A stretch of 64,000 nt of DNA from Bacteroidales bacterium WCE2004 (GTDB lineage: Bacteria; Bacteroidota; Bacteroidia; Bacteroidales; UBA932), in contig FUZR01000002.1 in NCBI GenBank assembly GCA_900167895.1, positions 248,001 to 312,000 on the forward strand, in the 5' to 3' direction. A program made the position numbers and the translations under genes. The notes below the pieces were generated by a model. That model had not been told where the DNA came from and did no database searches. It saw nothing but the letters and a program-made list of their open reading frames with translations. Positions 8,105-14,151 of the stretch are shown here, piece by piece; positions within the stretch are counted from its first letter, which is position 1; every line of letters starts with the position of its first letter.

Positions 8105-8578
8105 TTAAATGCTGTTGAAAATCAGCGGGAGAATATCATCCACTTTTTCGAATTTCCACACCTTGTCGGCCGAAATCATGATCACGGACATCGGCTTGCC
8201 GGACTTGGCCTGGTACTGCGCCATCACCTGCCGGCAGGCCCCGCAGGGCGTCGCCGGCTGGCTGCCCAGCCGCCCCATCACGCCCCCGGCCAGCGCGATG
8301 CTGAGCATGTCCTTGTCGGGATAGCGTGCGCCGGCGGCGAACATCGCCGTCCGCTCCGCGCACAGCCCCGACGGGAAGGCGGCGTTCTCCTGGTTGGCGC
8401 CGCGCACGATCTGTCCGTTGGACATCCGCACGGCCGCCCCCACGTGGAAATGGGAATAAGGCGCATAGGCGCCCTCCATCGCCTTGATGGCTTCGGCCGC
8501 CAGTTCGCGGTCTTCCGGGTTCATTTCCTCGATCGAATTGTATTCCTGATAAACAATATGGATTTCCTGGTTCGTCAT
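8105..8578 (-). CDS. cdd: Cytidine deaminase
   Basis: Hydrolytic deamination of cytidine/deoxycytidine to uridine in pyrimidine salvage. The 157-aa length fits the homotetrameric class. The zinc ligands and catalytic Glu are GLCAERTA (Cys73, Glu75) and PCGACRQ (Cys112, Cys115), and the substrate-binding strand YSHFHVGAAVRM precedes them. The ATG is 22 nt from a -7 box. The gene is monocistronic, upstream of the SRP RNA on the same strand. Confidence 0.95.
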   Translation of the reverse strand: MTNQEIHIVYQEYNSIEEMNPEDRELAAEAIKAMEGAYAPYSHFHVGAAVRMSNGQIVRGANQENAAFPSGLCAERTAMFAAGARYPDKDMLSIALAGGVMGRLGSQPATPCGACRQVMAQYQAKSGKPMSVIMISADKVWKFEKVDDILPLIFNSI

Positions 8579-8600
8579 AGCATTCTCGTGGTTATCAGTT

Positions 8601-8608
8601 CAAAGATA
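8601..8608 (-). promoter_or_regulatory. -7 box of cdd
   Basis: TATCTTTG on the minus strand. A TTTG lies upstream but only 12 nt away, so the -33 element is uncertain. Confidence 0.6.
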
Positions 8609-8666
8609 GGACTTTTCCCGCAAATAACCTACATCTCGCCCGCTTCCCCAGCAAACGGGGTCAGAC

Positions 8667-8699
8667 AAAAAACGGCTGCCACATCCATCGTGGCAGCCG
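8667..8699 (-). terminator. Terminator closing the Cys-rich peptide array
   Basis: CGGCTGCCAC (8673-8682) pairs with GTGGCAGCCG (8690-8699). On the minus-strand RNA it is followed by U6 (8667-8672). The CGGCTGCC arm recurs in the terminators at 9547 and 10592. Confidence 0.88.
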
Positions 8700-8756
8700 C
8701 TTTAGAATCTTATTCAGCCAGGGGAATCTTTTCTTCCCGGCAGAAACAGGAAAATA

Positions 8757-9083
8757 CTATTTTTTCTTTCTGGGGGTAATAGCTTCCCAACCTTCAATGC
8801 TTCCCCCCACTATCAGTTCTCCTGGAACAAGGATATCCCCCTCACCCCACATAACGCACTGTGTACAATACACGTAGTCGCGCGTACAATGGGTAGCGGT
8901 CGTTCTTTCAGTACAGTACCCGTTATACCCAGGCATGTAGTGGCAACCGGCAAAAGCCTGGTAGCAGTGAGCAAGACGGGCATCGAGCGTCGGTTCCGGC
9001 TCGCGTCCGAAAGAAGAGAATGCAACTACATTCAGCAGAAGCAACAGTGCCGCTCCGGCACCAATCAAGATTTTTGTTTTCAT
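8757..9083 (-). CDS. Small exported Cys-rich peptide (NVEALA-like), paralog 1
   Basis: Precursor of 108 aa: a basic MKTK start, a hydrophobic segment ending LLNVVAFSSF, then a mature part with six cysteines in the array pattern CYQxxxxC-x9-C-x8-C-x6-CxxC, and a short tail ending PRKKK. The first ~24 residues are almost identical to the next gene (9118-9441), also at DNA level, so the two are recent duplicates. The resemblance to NVEALA-type Bacteroidales peptides (secreted Cys-rich minigenes beside 6-bladed propeller lipoproteins) is inferred from layout and context, since a canonical NVEALA motif is absent. Function unknown. It is followed by a terminator. Confidence 0.7.
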   Translation of the reverse strand: MKTKILIGAGAALLLLLNVVAFSSFGREPEPTLDARLAHCYQAFAGCHYMPGYNGYCTERTTATHCTRDYVYCTQCVMWGEGDILVPGELIVGGSIEGWEAITPRKKK

Positions 9084-9117
9084 ACTTATTGTTTTAAAAG
9101 GTTACGCCGTCCTAAAA

Positions 9118-9441
9118 CTACGGCAGTTCAAAATACTCCATATCATCCTCCTCATCAGGGAACACGACAAGGTCCTCATCTACAGGATCCTCCCCAAAAT
9201 AAGGGACACACATGCTGCAGGGAGCATAATCGCGCGTACACCTGGTATTCGTCTTCATCTCCGTACAATACCCATAATATCCAGGTCTGTAGTTGCAACC
9301 GGCAAAAGCCTGGTAGCAATGTTCCAACGCCGGATCAAGTGAAGGTTCCGGCAAAGGATAGCGGGCAAACGATGAGAACGCAGTTGCATTCAGCAGAAGC
9401 AACAGTGCCGCTCCGGCACCAATCAGAATTTTTGTTTTCAT
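9118..9441 (-). CDS. Small exported Cys-rich peptide (NVEALA-like), paralog 2
   Basis: Precursor of 107 aa with the same signal segment as its neighbour (MKTKILIGAGAALLLLLN) and six cysteines, beginning HCYQAFAGC and ending CSMC. Its tail is strongly acidic (DEEDDMEYFE), unlike the basic tail of paralog 1, so the pair diverged mainly after the last cysteine. It has the leader AACCTTTTAAAA-AACAATA found before several array members, and a good promoter candidate upstream at 9504-9533. It is probably transcribed together with paralog 1. Confidence 0.7.
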   Translation of the reverse strand: MKTKILIGAGAALLLLLNATAFSSFARYPLPEPSLDPALEHCYQAFAGCNYRPGYYGYCTEMKTNTRCTRDYAPCSMCVPYFGEDPVDEDLVVFPDEEDDMEYFELP

Positions 9442-9503
9442 ACGTATTGTTTTTAAAAGGTTAAAGTATTCTATCGCGTTCTACCTCAATACGTCCCGGC
9501 TTG

Positions 9504-9533
9504 TAAATATACACGGATTATTTAAAAACACAA
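9504..9533 (-). promoter_or_regulatory. Candidate internal promoter for the last two array genes
   Basis: On the minus strand TTG (9531-9533), a 19-nt spacer, then TATATTTA (9504-9511), one mismatch from TAnnTTTG. It lies just downstream of the terminator at 9547-9575, so genes 9441-8757 form an independently transcribed unit. Confidence 0.5.
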
Positions 9534-9546
9534 TCATTTTCATAAC

Positions 9547-9575
9547 AAAAAACGGCTGCCGGAATCCGACAGCCG
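9547..9575 (-). terminator. Terminator inside the Cys-rich peptide array
   Basis: CGGCTGCCGG (9553-9562) pairs with CCGACAGCCG (9566-9575). In the minus-strand RNA the single non-Watson-Crick position is a G-U wobble, and the stem is followed by U6. In the plus-strand RNA the same position would be an A-C mismatch, so it is built for minus-strand transcription. Confidence 0.85.
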
Positions 9576-9602
9576 CTAGATGGGGAAGTCCATCCGCTTC
9601 GA

Positions 9603-9968
9603 TTAATACGGGGAAACGACGATGATCGGCTCCACCGGGTCAATCGGCTGGATCGGGCCATCGATCGGGTCGAACGGGCGGATCGGACCGACGACGATAG
9701 GATCGTCGAAGATCGGATCGATCGGGACAATGACGGGTGCGTTGTTGCAGTTGTGGCACTTGTAGTAGTTGCGCGTGCACTTGTGGTTCGTCTTGCGGGA
9801 GGTGCAGTTTTCGCGCTGGACACCATAGTTGTCACAGGAGCTCACCGTCTGGTAACAACCCTCGAATTCAATGGGAAGCTGGGGCTCCGGCTTGGCGATA
9901 GCCGAGAAGGCCAGCAGATTCAGGGCACACAGCGCGACGGCGCTGAAACCGATCAAAAACTTTTTCAT
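9603..9968 (-). CDS. Small exported Cys-rich peptide (NVEALA-like) with Pro-rich tail, paralog 3
   Basis: Precursor of 121 aa, the longest of the array. The signal segment MKKFLIGFSAVALCALNLLAFSA is followed by six cysteines in the standard pattern (GCYQTVSSC ... CHNC). The last ~45 residues are a low-complexity series of Asp/Pro/Ile units (PIDPI, DDPI, GPIRPFDPI, GPIQPIDP), an extended tail absent from the other members. It could be a cell-surface stalk or a partner-binding tail; this is inference. Function unknown. Confidence 0.65.
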   Translation of the reverse strand: MKKFLIGFSAVALCALNLLAFSAIAKPEPQLPIEFEGCYQTVSSCDNYGVQRENCTSRKTNHKCTRNYYKCHNCNNAPVIVPIDPIFDDPIVVGPIRPFDPIDGPIQPIDPVEPIIVVSPY

Positions 9969-10015
9969 TATTCTTATTGTTTTAAAAGGTTAAAACAGTC
10001 TGTCGACAGTCAAGA

Positions 10016-10276
10016 CTACATGTCGACGATCGTCGGATCGGTCGGGACAGGGATGACGGTGCTGCCGTCGCAGGCAATCATGCAACGGACCTTCGTAAAC
10101 TTCGGCGTACAGCTGTGGCGAAGAACGTGATTCGTGCAGTAGGACATCGTCTGATAGGGGTTGAACTTGATGTTGTCCGGACCCGGAGCGGGGACGATGG
10201 CGTGGGACGAGAAAGCAACGGCGTTCAGTGCGATAAGCGCAACGGCAACGACACCAAAAATGATTTTCTTTTTCAT
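10016..10276 (-). CDS. Small exported Cys-rich peptide, four-cysteine form, paralog 4
   Basis: Precursor of 86 aa: MKKKIIFGVVAVALIALNAVAFSS signal segment, then NPYQTMSYC where six-Cys members have CYQ, and a final CDGS where they have CxxC. So the first and last cysteines are replaced (by Pro and Ser) while the middle four remain. The C-terminus IPVPTDPTIV is shared with the next gene, showing recent duplication. Function unknown. Confidence 0.65.
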   Translation of the reverse strand: MKKKIIFGVVAVALIALNAVAFSSHAIVPAPGPDNIKFNPYQTMSYCTNHVLRHSCTPKFTKVRCMIACDGSTVIPVPTDPTIVDM

Positions 10277-10308
10277 CGGGGGGAAATTATATAGATTGAT
10301 TGAAGGAA

Positions 10309-10566
10309 TTACATGGCAACAATCGTCGGATCGGTCGGGACAGGAATCATCTCACTGCCATCGCAAGCGCGGAAGCAGGTCTCGGACGTGGGAATCCACG
10401 TGCAGCTGTAGTTGAGATTCTCGTCAGAACAATAACGCATCGTCTGATAAGGGTTCGCCTTGACACCGCCGGGTCTCTCACCGATACGGGCATAGGACGA
10501 GACAGCGAACACATTCAGCGCAACAAGCGCCGCAGCGATCGCAGCGTACAAAACTTTCTTTTTCAT
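10309..10566 (-). CDS. Small exported Cys-rich peptide, four-cysteine form, paralog 5
   Basis: Precursor of 85 aa, sister of the 10016-10276 gene: same length, same NPYQTM start of the mature region, same ACDGS end of the Cys region and same IPVPTDPTIV tail, while the centre (SDENLNYSCTWIPTSET) differs. Signal segment MKKKVLYAAIAAALVALN. It is the first gene after the hairpin at 10592-10620. Function unknown. Confidence 0.65.
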   Translation of the reverse strand: MKKKVLYAAIAAALVALNVFAVSSYARIGERPGGVKANPYQTMRYCSDENLNYSCTWIPTSETCFRACDGSEMIPVPTDPTIVAM

Positions 10567-10591
10567 AATAGAGTTTTAAAAGATTTAACAT

Positions 10592-10620
10592 AAAGACGGC
10601 TGCCGCAATCACGGCAGCCG
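10592..10620 (-). terminator. Hairpin inside the peptide array (weak U tract)
   Basis: CGGCTGCCG (10597-10605) pairs perfectly with CGGCAGCCG (10612-10620). The following minus-strand sequence is only UCUUUAUG, so this may be a leaky or processing hairpin between two gene blocks. The stem matches those at 8667 and 9547. Confidence 0.65.
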
Positions 10621-10629
10621 CCGAAATAA

Positions 10630-10893
10630 CTACTCAGCAAGCCTGTCATCTATGCCGGGACGGACAACGACGGCACCGCCACATTCGGAGCACACATAAA
10701 TACGGCATCTCTCAGCCGTATATCTGGTAAGGCACTTATAAGTCAGTCTCCAACCGCAGTAGCCCATGCTCTGATAGCATCCACCGCCGGCCCCGCCGGG
10801 AGCAGCGGCAGAAGCAGTAAACGAAGAGAACGCGAGGGCGTTCAGGGCGACCAGCACAGCGGCGATGACGCCAAACAAAACTTTCTTTTTCAT
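10630..10893 (-). CDS. Small exported Cys-rich peptide (NVEALA-like), paralog 6
   Basis: Precursor of 87 aa with a signal segment ending LNALAFSSFTASAAAPGG, six cysteines (GCYQSMGYC ... CSEC) and a short tail. The whole N-terminal half is nearly identical in DNA and protein to the gene at 11239-11502, while the mature regions differ, so export and processing are conserved and the peptide itself varies. Function unknown. Confidence 0.7.
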   Translation of the reverse strand: MKKKVLFGVIAAVLVALNALAFSSFTASAAAPGGAGGGCYQSMGYCGWRLTYKCLTRYTAERCRIYVCSECGGAVVVRPGIDDRLAE

Positions 10894-10905
10894 AAGCTAA
10901 TCGGT

Positions 10906-11208
10906 TTACTTAATCCATTGGGCATTCTGATACTCACCGTAATAATCACCTAGCCGGTTGTCAAAGGCAAATTCGAACATCGAACCCTTGCTTTGACCGC
11001 AATGGATCTTGCAACTCTCCGCATTATACATGTTCGTGCACGCAAGCTGCAGGCCCCAGGTCGTGCAATTGTTTGCCAACGTCTGGTACTTGAGGTTGGG
11101 GAACGGAGCCTTAGCCCCACCGGCAGCAGCCGTGAAAGAAGAGAGCGCAAGGGCGTTCAGGACGACCAGGACCGCGGCGAGAATGCCGAACAGAAGTTTC
11201 TTTTTCAT
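10906..11208 (-). CDS. Small exported Cys-rich peptide, four-cysteine form, paralog 7
   Basis: Precursor of 100 aa: signal MKKKLLFGILAAVLVVLNALALSSF, then KYQTLANNC (Lys in place of Cys 1) and CKIHCGQS (Ser in place of Cys 6), the third independent-looking four-Cys member. Its tail is longer and mixed in charge, ending YQNAQWIK. The gap to the next gene is only 12 nt, so these are co-transcribed. Function unknown. Confidence 0.65.
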   Translation of the reverse strand: MKKKLLFGILAAVLVVLNALALSSFTAAAGGAKAPFPNLKYQTLANNCTTWGLQLACTNMYNAESCKIHCGQSKGSMFEFAFDNRLGDYYGEYQNAQWIK

Positions 11209-11238
11209 AACCGAACTTTGAATTAAGATCTACAGGAC

Positions 11239-11502
11239 CTATTTTTCCACCGGCTTTTCAACGGGCGCCACAGCTATATCACAATCCGTACAATAGTACC
11301 GGCTGCAATAATACGCCAGTTTCTGCTTAGTGCAGCTCAGTCTAATAGAATTTCCACAGTAAGCCATTGATTGATAGCACTTCGAACTGCCACTTCCGGA
11401 CCCACCGGGAGCAGCGGCAGAAGCAGTAAACGAAGAGAACGCGAGGGCGTTCAGGGCGACAAGCGCAGCGGCGATGGCGCCAAACAAAAGTTTCTTTTTC
11501 AT
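11239..11502 (-). CDS. Small exported Cys-rich peptide (NVEALA-like), paralog 8
   Basis: Precursor of 87 aa starting at MKKKLLFGAIAAAL. The ATG two codons upstream is less like its paralogs and I discard it. Six cysteines: KCYQSMAYC ... CTDC, tail VEKPVEK. It sits directly downstream (36 nt) of the propeller lipoprotein on the same strand and is likely its first partner in the transcript. N-terminal half duplicated from or into 10630-10893. Confidence 0.7.
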   Translation of the reverse strand: MKKKLLFGAIAAALVALNALAFSSFTASAAAPGGSGSGSSKCYQSMAYCGNSIRLSCTKQKLAYYCSRYYCTDCDIAVAPVEKPVEK

Positions 11503-11545
11503 AAGCATTGGATTAAAAGGTTAAATAAAAAGGATTGGATAACTT

Positions 11546-12676
11546 TTACTTCAGATACACTTTGGCGACGACCGGATTGTCGTCCGGGGTCACCTTCTCC
11601 AGGATCTCCGGATTGGAGATCAATGCCCGGAGCGGGGCGAGGTTGCCGCCCAGACCGTGGTCCTTGCCGGACAAGGCGTCCGCATCCAGGAGGAAATAGA
11701 GGCACTGGTCGGAGAGCACCTGCATCGAACCGGCAAACGGGGATTCACCGGCCTTGCCCAGATAGAACCAGCTCCAGACACCGTCGGAGCACATTCCATA
11801 ATGATAATCGACACCCTCTTCCTTCTTCTGGAAGACCTCCTCGAGGAACTGGAAACGGTCGTTCCGCTGATAGCGGCGCACCAGCGAGAAGCCGTTGGGC
11901 GTGGCCAGGATGAAGTCCATGGCCTCAAACGGATCGCTGAAGTGGTAGAACTTGTCCTCGATGGCGGATTTTCCGAAATCGAAAGTGACCTCGGGCTGCA
12001 CCGCTCCGTCCTTGTAGGAATAGACGGTCGGGTTGTAGGTATCCACGAAAAAGACGGTGTCCCTGAAGAAACTGAATACGGTGCGGTCCGGCGTCATGTT
12101 GATCACCTGGTCGTTCGGCGGCAGGAACCCCTTCTGCTTCCCGTCCCGATGGGTCAGGGCGACGCGGGTCGGCCGGCCGGAGCCATAGCCGAAATAGGTC
12201 AGGAGGCCATCCGGAACGATACAGGACTGTGTGCCCAGATCATCCCAGTGCTCCTCGCGGACCAGGTTGCCGTCCGTACCGAAATACAGGACCTTGTCGG
12301 GATACGAGAACGCGACGATGTTGCCGTCCACGTCGGACTGCGAATTCAGGAGCATGGGATACTCCCCCGGCCCGCGGCCCTTCGTCCCGACATGGCAGCG
12401 GAAAGCGCCATCCTGTCCGAAATACAGGATACGGCCCGTACGGCTGTCCGTCACGACGTAGCCGTCTTCAGTCAGGTCCAACATCGGATTGACGCCCAGC
12501 AGGAAGGAAATCCCCGTCTCGAGCGGAACCAGTTCGATATGGTCGACGGCGTCCGTAAAGGCCGTGACCTTCGTGGTCTTTTCAAAAACGACAGCATCCG
12601 CCACCTTGGGGGCAGGTCTCGCACATCCGCCCACTACCAGCGCAAGGAGCAGGCCGCATTCAATTCTTCTCATCAA
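11546..12676 (-). CDS. 6-bladed beta-propeller lipoprotein
   Basis: Exported lipoprotein of 376 aa (MMRRIECGLLLALVVGGC, lipidated Cys at about 18). The mature part has recurring blade-like motifs such as GRILYFGQDGAFRCHVGTKG followed by RGPGEY, typical of the Bacteroidales 6-bladed beta-propeller family (PF17170-like). Such propellers are often encoded next to small NVEALA-type peptides; their function is not established. Here the gene lies in the middle of the Cys-rich peptide array, which suggests a receptor or scaffold for the peptides, an inference. It starts about 25 nt after the hairpin 12694-12732. Confidence 0.75.
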   Translation of the reverse strand: MMRRIECGLLLALVVGGCARPAPKVADAVVFEKTTKVTAFTDAVDHIELVPLETGISFLLGVNPMLDLTEDGYVVTDSRTGRILYFGQDGAFRCHVGTKGRGPGEYPMLLNSQSDVDGNIVAFSYPDKVLYFGTDGNLVREEHWDDLGTQSCIVPDGLLTYFGYGSGRPTRVALTHRDGKQKGFLPPNDQVINMTPDRTVFSFFRDTVFFVDTYNPTVYSYKDGAVQPEVTFDFGKSAIEDKFYHFSDPFEAMDFILATPNGFSLVRRYQRNDRFQFLEEVFQKKEEGVDYHYGMCSDGVWSWFYLGKAGESPFAGSMQVLSDQCLYFLLDADALSGKDHGLGGNLAPLRALISNPEILEKVTPDDNPVVAKVYLK

Positions 12677-12693
12677 ACAATTAAAATTTTAAA

Positions 12694-12732
12694 ACATAAA
12701 GAACGGCCGCCGGGGTCTCACGACGGCCGTTC
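12694..12732 (-). terminator. Hairpin between peptide block and propeller gene
   Basis: GAACGGCCG (12701-12709) pairs with CGGCCGTTC (12724-12732), loop 14 nt. The minus-strand continuation UUUAUGUUUUAAAAUUUU is U-rich. It may end the upstream three-gene transcript or lower expression of the downstream block. Confidence 0.7.
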
Positions 12733-12749
12733 TGAAAGACTGATTGCCA

Positions 12750-13064
12750 TTAAGGCTCAAAGGGAGCTATAATCCCTCTTTCGAGGTCCAGATTCTTATC
12801 TTTATCATCCACTACTGTCCACGGATCCGAAGGAGAGAAACAACTGGTACAGTAGGCTACCCTGCACTGTTTGCCCGTGTTCTGGACCGTACAGTTCTTG
12901 CGTAAGATAAGAGTAGCGCCATCTTTACAATACGAAAACGTCTGGTAGCACCCGTTGGTCACAGGCGGCTCAGGAGGTGCGGCGACAGATGAAACCGCAA
13001 AGACAGCTACGTTCAGCACGACCAGTGCGGCCGCGATGACTCCAAAGAGAATTCTTTTTCTCAT
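12750..13064 (-). CDS. Small exported Cys-rich peptide (NVEALA-like), paralog 9
   Basis: Precursor of 104 aa starting MRKRILFGVIAAALVVLN; the longer frame upstream lacks a signal start and is rejected. Six cysteines (GCYQTFSYC ... CTSC) with a longer C2-C3 loop than paralogs 6 and 8. Closely related to the gene at 13103-13399 throughout the signal (APPEPP versus APPDPP) and Cys frame. Function unknown. Confidence 0.7.
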   Translation of the reverse strand: MRKRILFGVIAAALVVLNVAVFAVSSVAAPPEPPVTNGCYQTFSYCKDGATLILRKNCTVQNTGKQCRVAYCTSCFSPSDPWTVVDDKDKNLDLERGIIAPFEP

Positions 13065-13102
13065 AAACATAAATCTTAGTGTCTGATGTGGTCTGACGGC
13101 CA

Positions 13103-13399
13103 TTACGGCCAGAAGGGATCCTTGGACAGGTCTGCAATATCGTGCACGACAGCCCCCGGATCAATCTTAGGGAAGCACGTGACACAATAGGAGTCCCTGC
13201 AGCGCTTGCTCGAGGTTCCCCAGGTGCAGTTCGGACGAAGGACGACACTGCCTCCTTCCTTGCAATACGAGTACGTCTGGTAACACATGTAGGTTGCCGG
13301 CGGATCAGGAGGTGCGGCGACAGATGAAGCCGAAAAGACAGCTACGTTCAGCACGACCAATGCGGCCGCGATGACTCCAAAGAGAATCTTTTTTCTCAT
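13103..13399 (-). CDS. Small exported Cys-rich peptide (NVEALA-like), paralog 10
   Basis: Precursor of 98 aa starting MRKKILFGVIAAALVVLNVAVF. Six cysteines (MCYQTYSYC ... CVTC). Its ATG overlaps the TGA of the upstream thioredoxin-like gene (ATGA, 13396-13399), so the two are translationally coupled; this ties the peptide array functionally to a thiol-redox protein. Function unknown. Confidence 0.72.
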   Translation of the reverse strand: MRKKILFGVIAAALVVLNVAVFSASSVAAPPDPPATYMCYQTYSYCKEGGSVVLRPNCTWGTSSKRCRDSYCVTCFPKIDPGAVVHDIADLSKDPFWP

Positions 13400-13992
13400 A
13401 GGCATTGATTTTTAACGAGGTTGATGTATTCTGCAGTCAGCTCGGGCATCCCCTTGACTGAAAACATGACATGCCGGAGGCCCTCGTCGGTCGTCGTGAA
13501 GTAAAGGACTTCATTCAGATCGCGGAGGGAGGGATCCTGGAGCAAATCATAGTCGTAGGTCTGGATCTTTACGGAAGGATAGGTCGCGAAAATCGCCTTC
13601 AAATCCTTCGCCTTGAACTGCGGAGTCAGGAAACGGATCGGCACACCGGCCGCATCCGAGTCCATCAACCCGGTCAACGCCTCACATTGCTCATCAACAC
13701 ATGCGCCGCACACGAACGGCGCGATGAAAATGGTTATGCCCTTGTCAGCCAGCACCTCCTGCGGGAGGCCGAGCGGGCTCAATCCTTCCCTGATCGCGAC
13801 AGGGTCCAGCGCGACGAAGCCTCCCCACAGCTTCTGCATGGTCTGCAGGGTTGTGTAGTAGGACTGCGTGTTCTGTTCTGCGATGGCATTCACCCGCTGG
13901 AGGGAGCGGTTGGCGCGGAGGATCAGGAGACATTGTGCGACATTGACGCACAACAATACCAGGATGATAATGAGATAACCGTTCTTTTTCAT
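13396..13992 (-). CDS. Membrane-anchored thioredoxin-fold-like protein
   Basis: 198 aa: N-terminal membrane anchor (YLIIILVLLCVNVAQCLLIL, about 6-25), a linker, then a domain with a strand IFIAPFVCGACVDEQC carrying a CxxC (Cys95, Cys98) plus a third Cys103. This is the arrangement of periplasm-facing TlpA/thioredoxin-like proteins, though the downstream fold is too diverged to assign firmly. First gene of the peptide array and coupled by an ATGA overlap to the first peptide. A role in forming or isomerising the peptide disulfides is a reasonable inference. Confidence 0.65.
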   Translation of the reverse strand: MKKNGYLIIILVLLCVNVAQCLLILRANRSLQRVNAIAEQNTQSYYTTLQTMQKLWGGFVALDPVAIREGLSPLGLPQEVLADKGITIFIAPFVCGACVDEQCEALTGLMDSDAAGVPIRFLTPQFKAKDLKAIFATYPSVKIQTYDYDLLQDPSLRDLNEVLYFTTTDEGLRHVMFSVKGMPELTAEYINLVKNQCL

Positions 13993-14005
13993 ATTCGTAA
14001 AGTTG

Positions 14006-14013
14006 CAAATTTT
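14006..14013 (-). promoter_or_regulatory. Weak -7-like box before the peptide array
   Basis: AAAATTTG on the minus strand, one mismatch from TAnnTTTG, 13 nt before the thioredoxin-like gene. No -33 TTG at 19-21 nt. The 14014-14110 stretch is AT-rich and holds nothing else I recognise. Confidence 0.3.
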
Positions 14014-14111
14014 CTTTCTGTTTTCAAAACATTTTCCAATACTTTTTTGTCATTTCCCTTTCCGGGCTCATTATAATATCATCAATATAATCAATGGCTG
14101 ACGGGACGAAA

Positions 14112-14144
14112 TTTTGCGCGGCAGCGGGATTATTTGTAATTTTG
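14112..14144 (+). promoter_or_regulatory. Promoter of mnmA
   Basis: TTTTG ending at 14116, a 20-nt spacer, then TAATTTTG (14137-14144), a full Bacteroidetes consensus. The ATG follows after only 7 nt, so the mRNA has almost no leader. Confidence 0.8.
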
Positions 14145-14151
14145 CGGCGCA

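Noticed and set aside
5841..8108. Open frame of 755 codons on the plus strand
   Set aside because: Antisense to the GH127 gene and the SRP RNA; no domain.
8757..13399. CRISPR-like or tandem-repeat interpretation of the peptide array
   Set aside because: The repeats are protein-coding with conserved signal segments and cysteine spacing; there are no short identical repeats with unique spacers and no cas genes.
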